64,000 bases of DNA, from the NCBI RefSeq assembly GCF_004634425.1, contig NZ_SBJL01000004.1:372001-436000 (forward strand). Reading direction: 5' to 3'. The notes beneath the pieces are model-generated. The model made no database searches and was not told where the DNA came from. It saw only the letters and a program-made list of their open reading frames with translations. The position numbers were made by a program, and so were the translations under genes. Below, piece by piece: positions 63,902 through 64,000 of this stretch; position 1 is the first letter of the stretch; each line of letters starts with the position of its first letter. The stretch comes from Vitreimonas flagellata (GTDB lineage: Bacteria > Pseudomonadota > Alphaproteobacteria > Caulobacterales > Aquidulcibacteraceae).

Positions 63902-64000
63902 ATGCGTCACGACACTACGCGCCTAACCCATGAACCCCAGGATCGCGGGGCGCGGCATCACATCATCGATGTGGAATGCGCACCGGACCTCGGCATTGTC
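63902..64000 (+). CDS. Start of an unidentified gene (cut by window end)
   Basis: ATG 63,902 follows AGGAGA at 5 bases. The 33 codons visible read MRHDTTRLTHEPQDRG and on to IIDVECAPDLGIV at the window edge. The last part has a beta-strand-like pattern as in ACT-type domains, but there is too little to name it. Confidence 0.5.
   Translation, partial: MRHDTTRLTHEPQDRGARHHIIDVECAPDLGIV

Noticed and set aside
1-64000. CRISPR array or complete prophage
   Set aside because: I saw no regularly spaced direct repeats and no capsid, terminase or tail genes.

Overview
The window is GC-rich DNA with tightly packed, often 4-bp-overlapping genes. The gene order is typical of Alphaproteobacteria: tsaE-amgK-murU-addB-addA-trx, trpF-trpB-trpA-accD-folC, rpsA-ihfB beside cmk, and aroA facing a TIGR02300-type gene and a tRNA-Ala. 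The protein sequences suggest a Caulobacterales/Hyphomonadaceae-like bacterium. This is inference from gene order and protein style, since there is no rRNA in the window.

Bases 1-29,600 look like core chromosome. They hold a partial ferredoxin-reductase-like flavoprotein; tsaE with the muropeptide-recycling kinase/uridylyltransferase pair; AddAB; thioredoxin; the trp/accD/folC operon; mscL; a TetR repressor and its divergent membrane haem protein; ihfB, rpsA and cmk; a flavin monooxygenase; an SDF-family symporter; a histidine kinase; aroA; and tRNA-Ala(GGC). Bases 29,600-31,100 hold a decayed serine recombinase next to that tRNA, a scar of an old mobile element. Bases 31,100-49,900 hold an iron-uptake operon (TonB receptor, small membrane protein, PepSY protein), an ALDH7-type dehydrogenase, OsmC, threonine degradation (tdh-kbl), VOC, hydrolase and CoA-transferase genes, a two-component system, a DUF3754 protein, a C13 peptidase, an Lrp regulator and a DsbA-like protein.

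At about 49,935 there is the 3' half of a tRNA with a CAT anticodon. Everything to its right looks accessory, so this is probably one edge of a genomic island that continues past the window. The most interesting cargo is a small biosynthetic operon: an MFS transporter (50,412), a flavin amine oxidase (51,742), a 56-residue peptide whose tail carries two copies of PKIVHA (53,223), and a methyltransferase of the tetrapyrrole-methylase fold that closely resembles the borosin peptide-backbone N-methyltransferases (53,457). I read it as a split borosin-type RiPP system with a short precursor.

The operon is followed by a LuxR-like sensor fragment without its DNA-binding domain, a Crp/Fnr regulator, and a large protein joining a class III nucleotide-cyclase-like domain to a STAND ATPase and helical repeats. 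Two nearly identical Crp-type palindromes, at 50,325 (before the transporter) and 55,111 (before the Crp gene), link regulator and operon. Further right are an XRE regulator, a sigma-factor-like gene with an unknown partner, remnants of a conjugative element (SSB fragment, Toprim protein, N-terminally shortened ArdC-like protease), and a ParD/ParE-type toxin-antitoxin pair with its operator.
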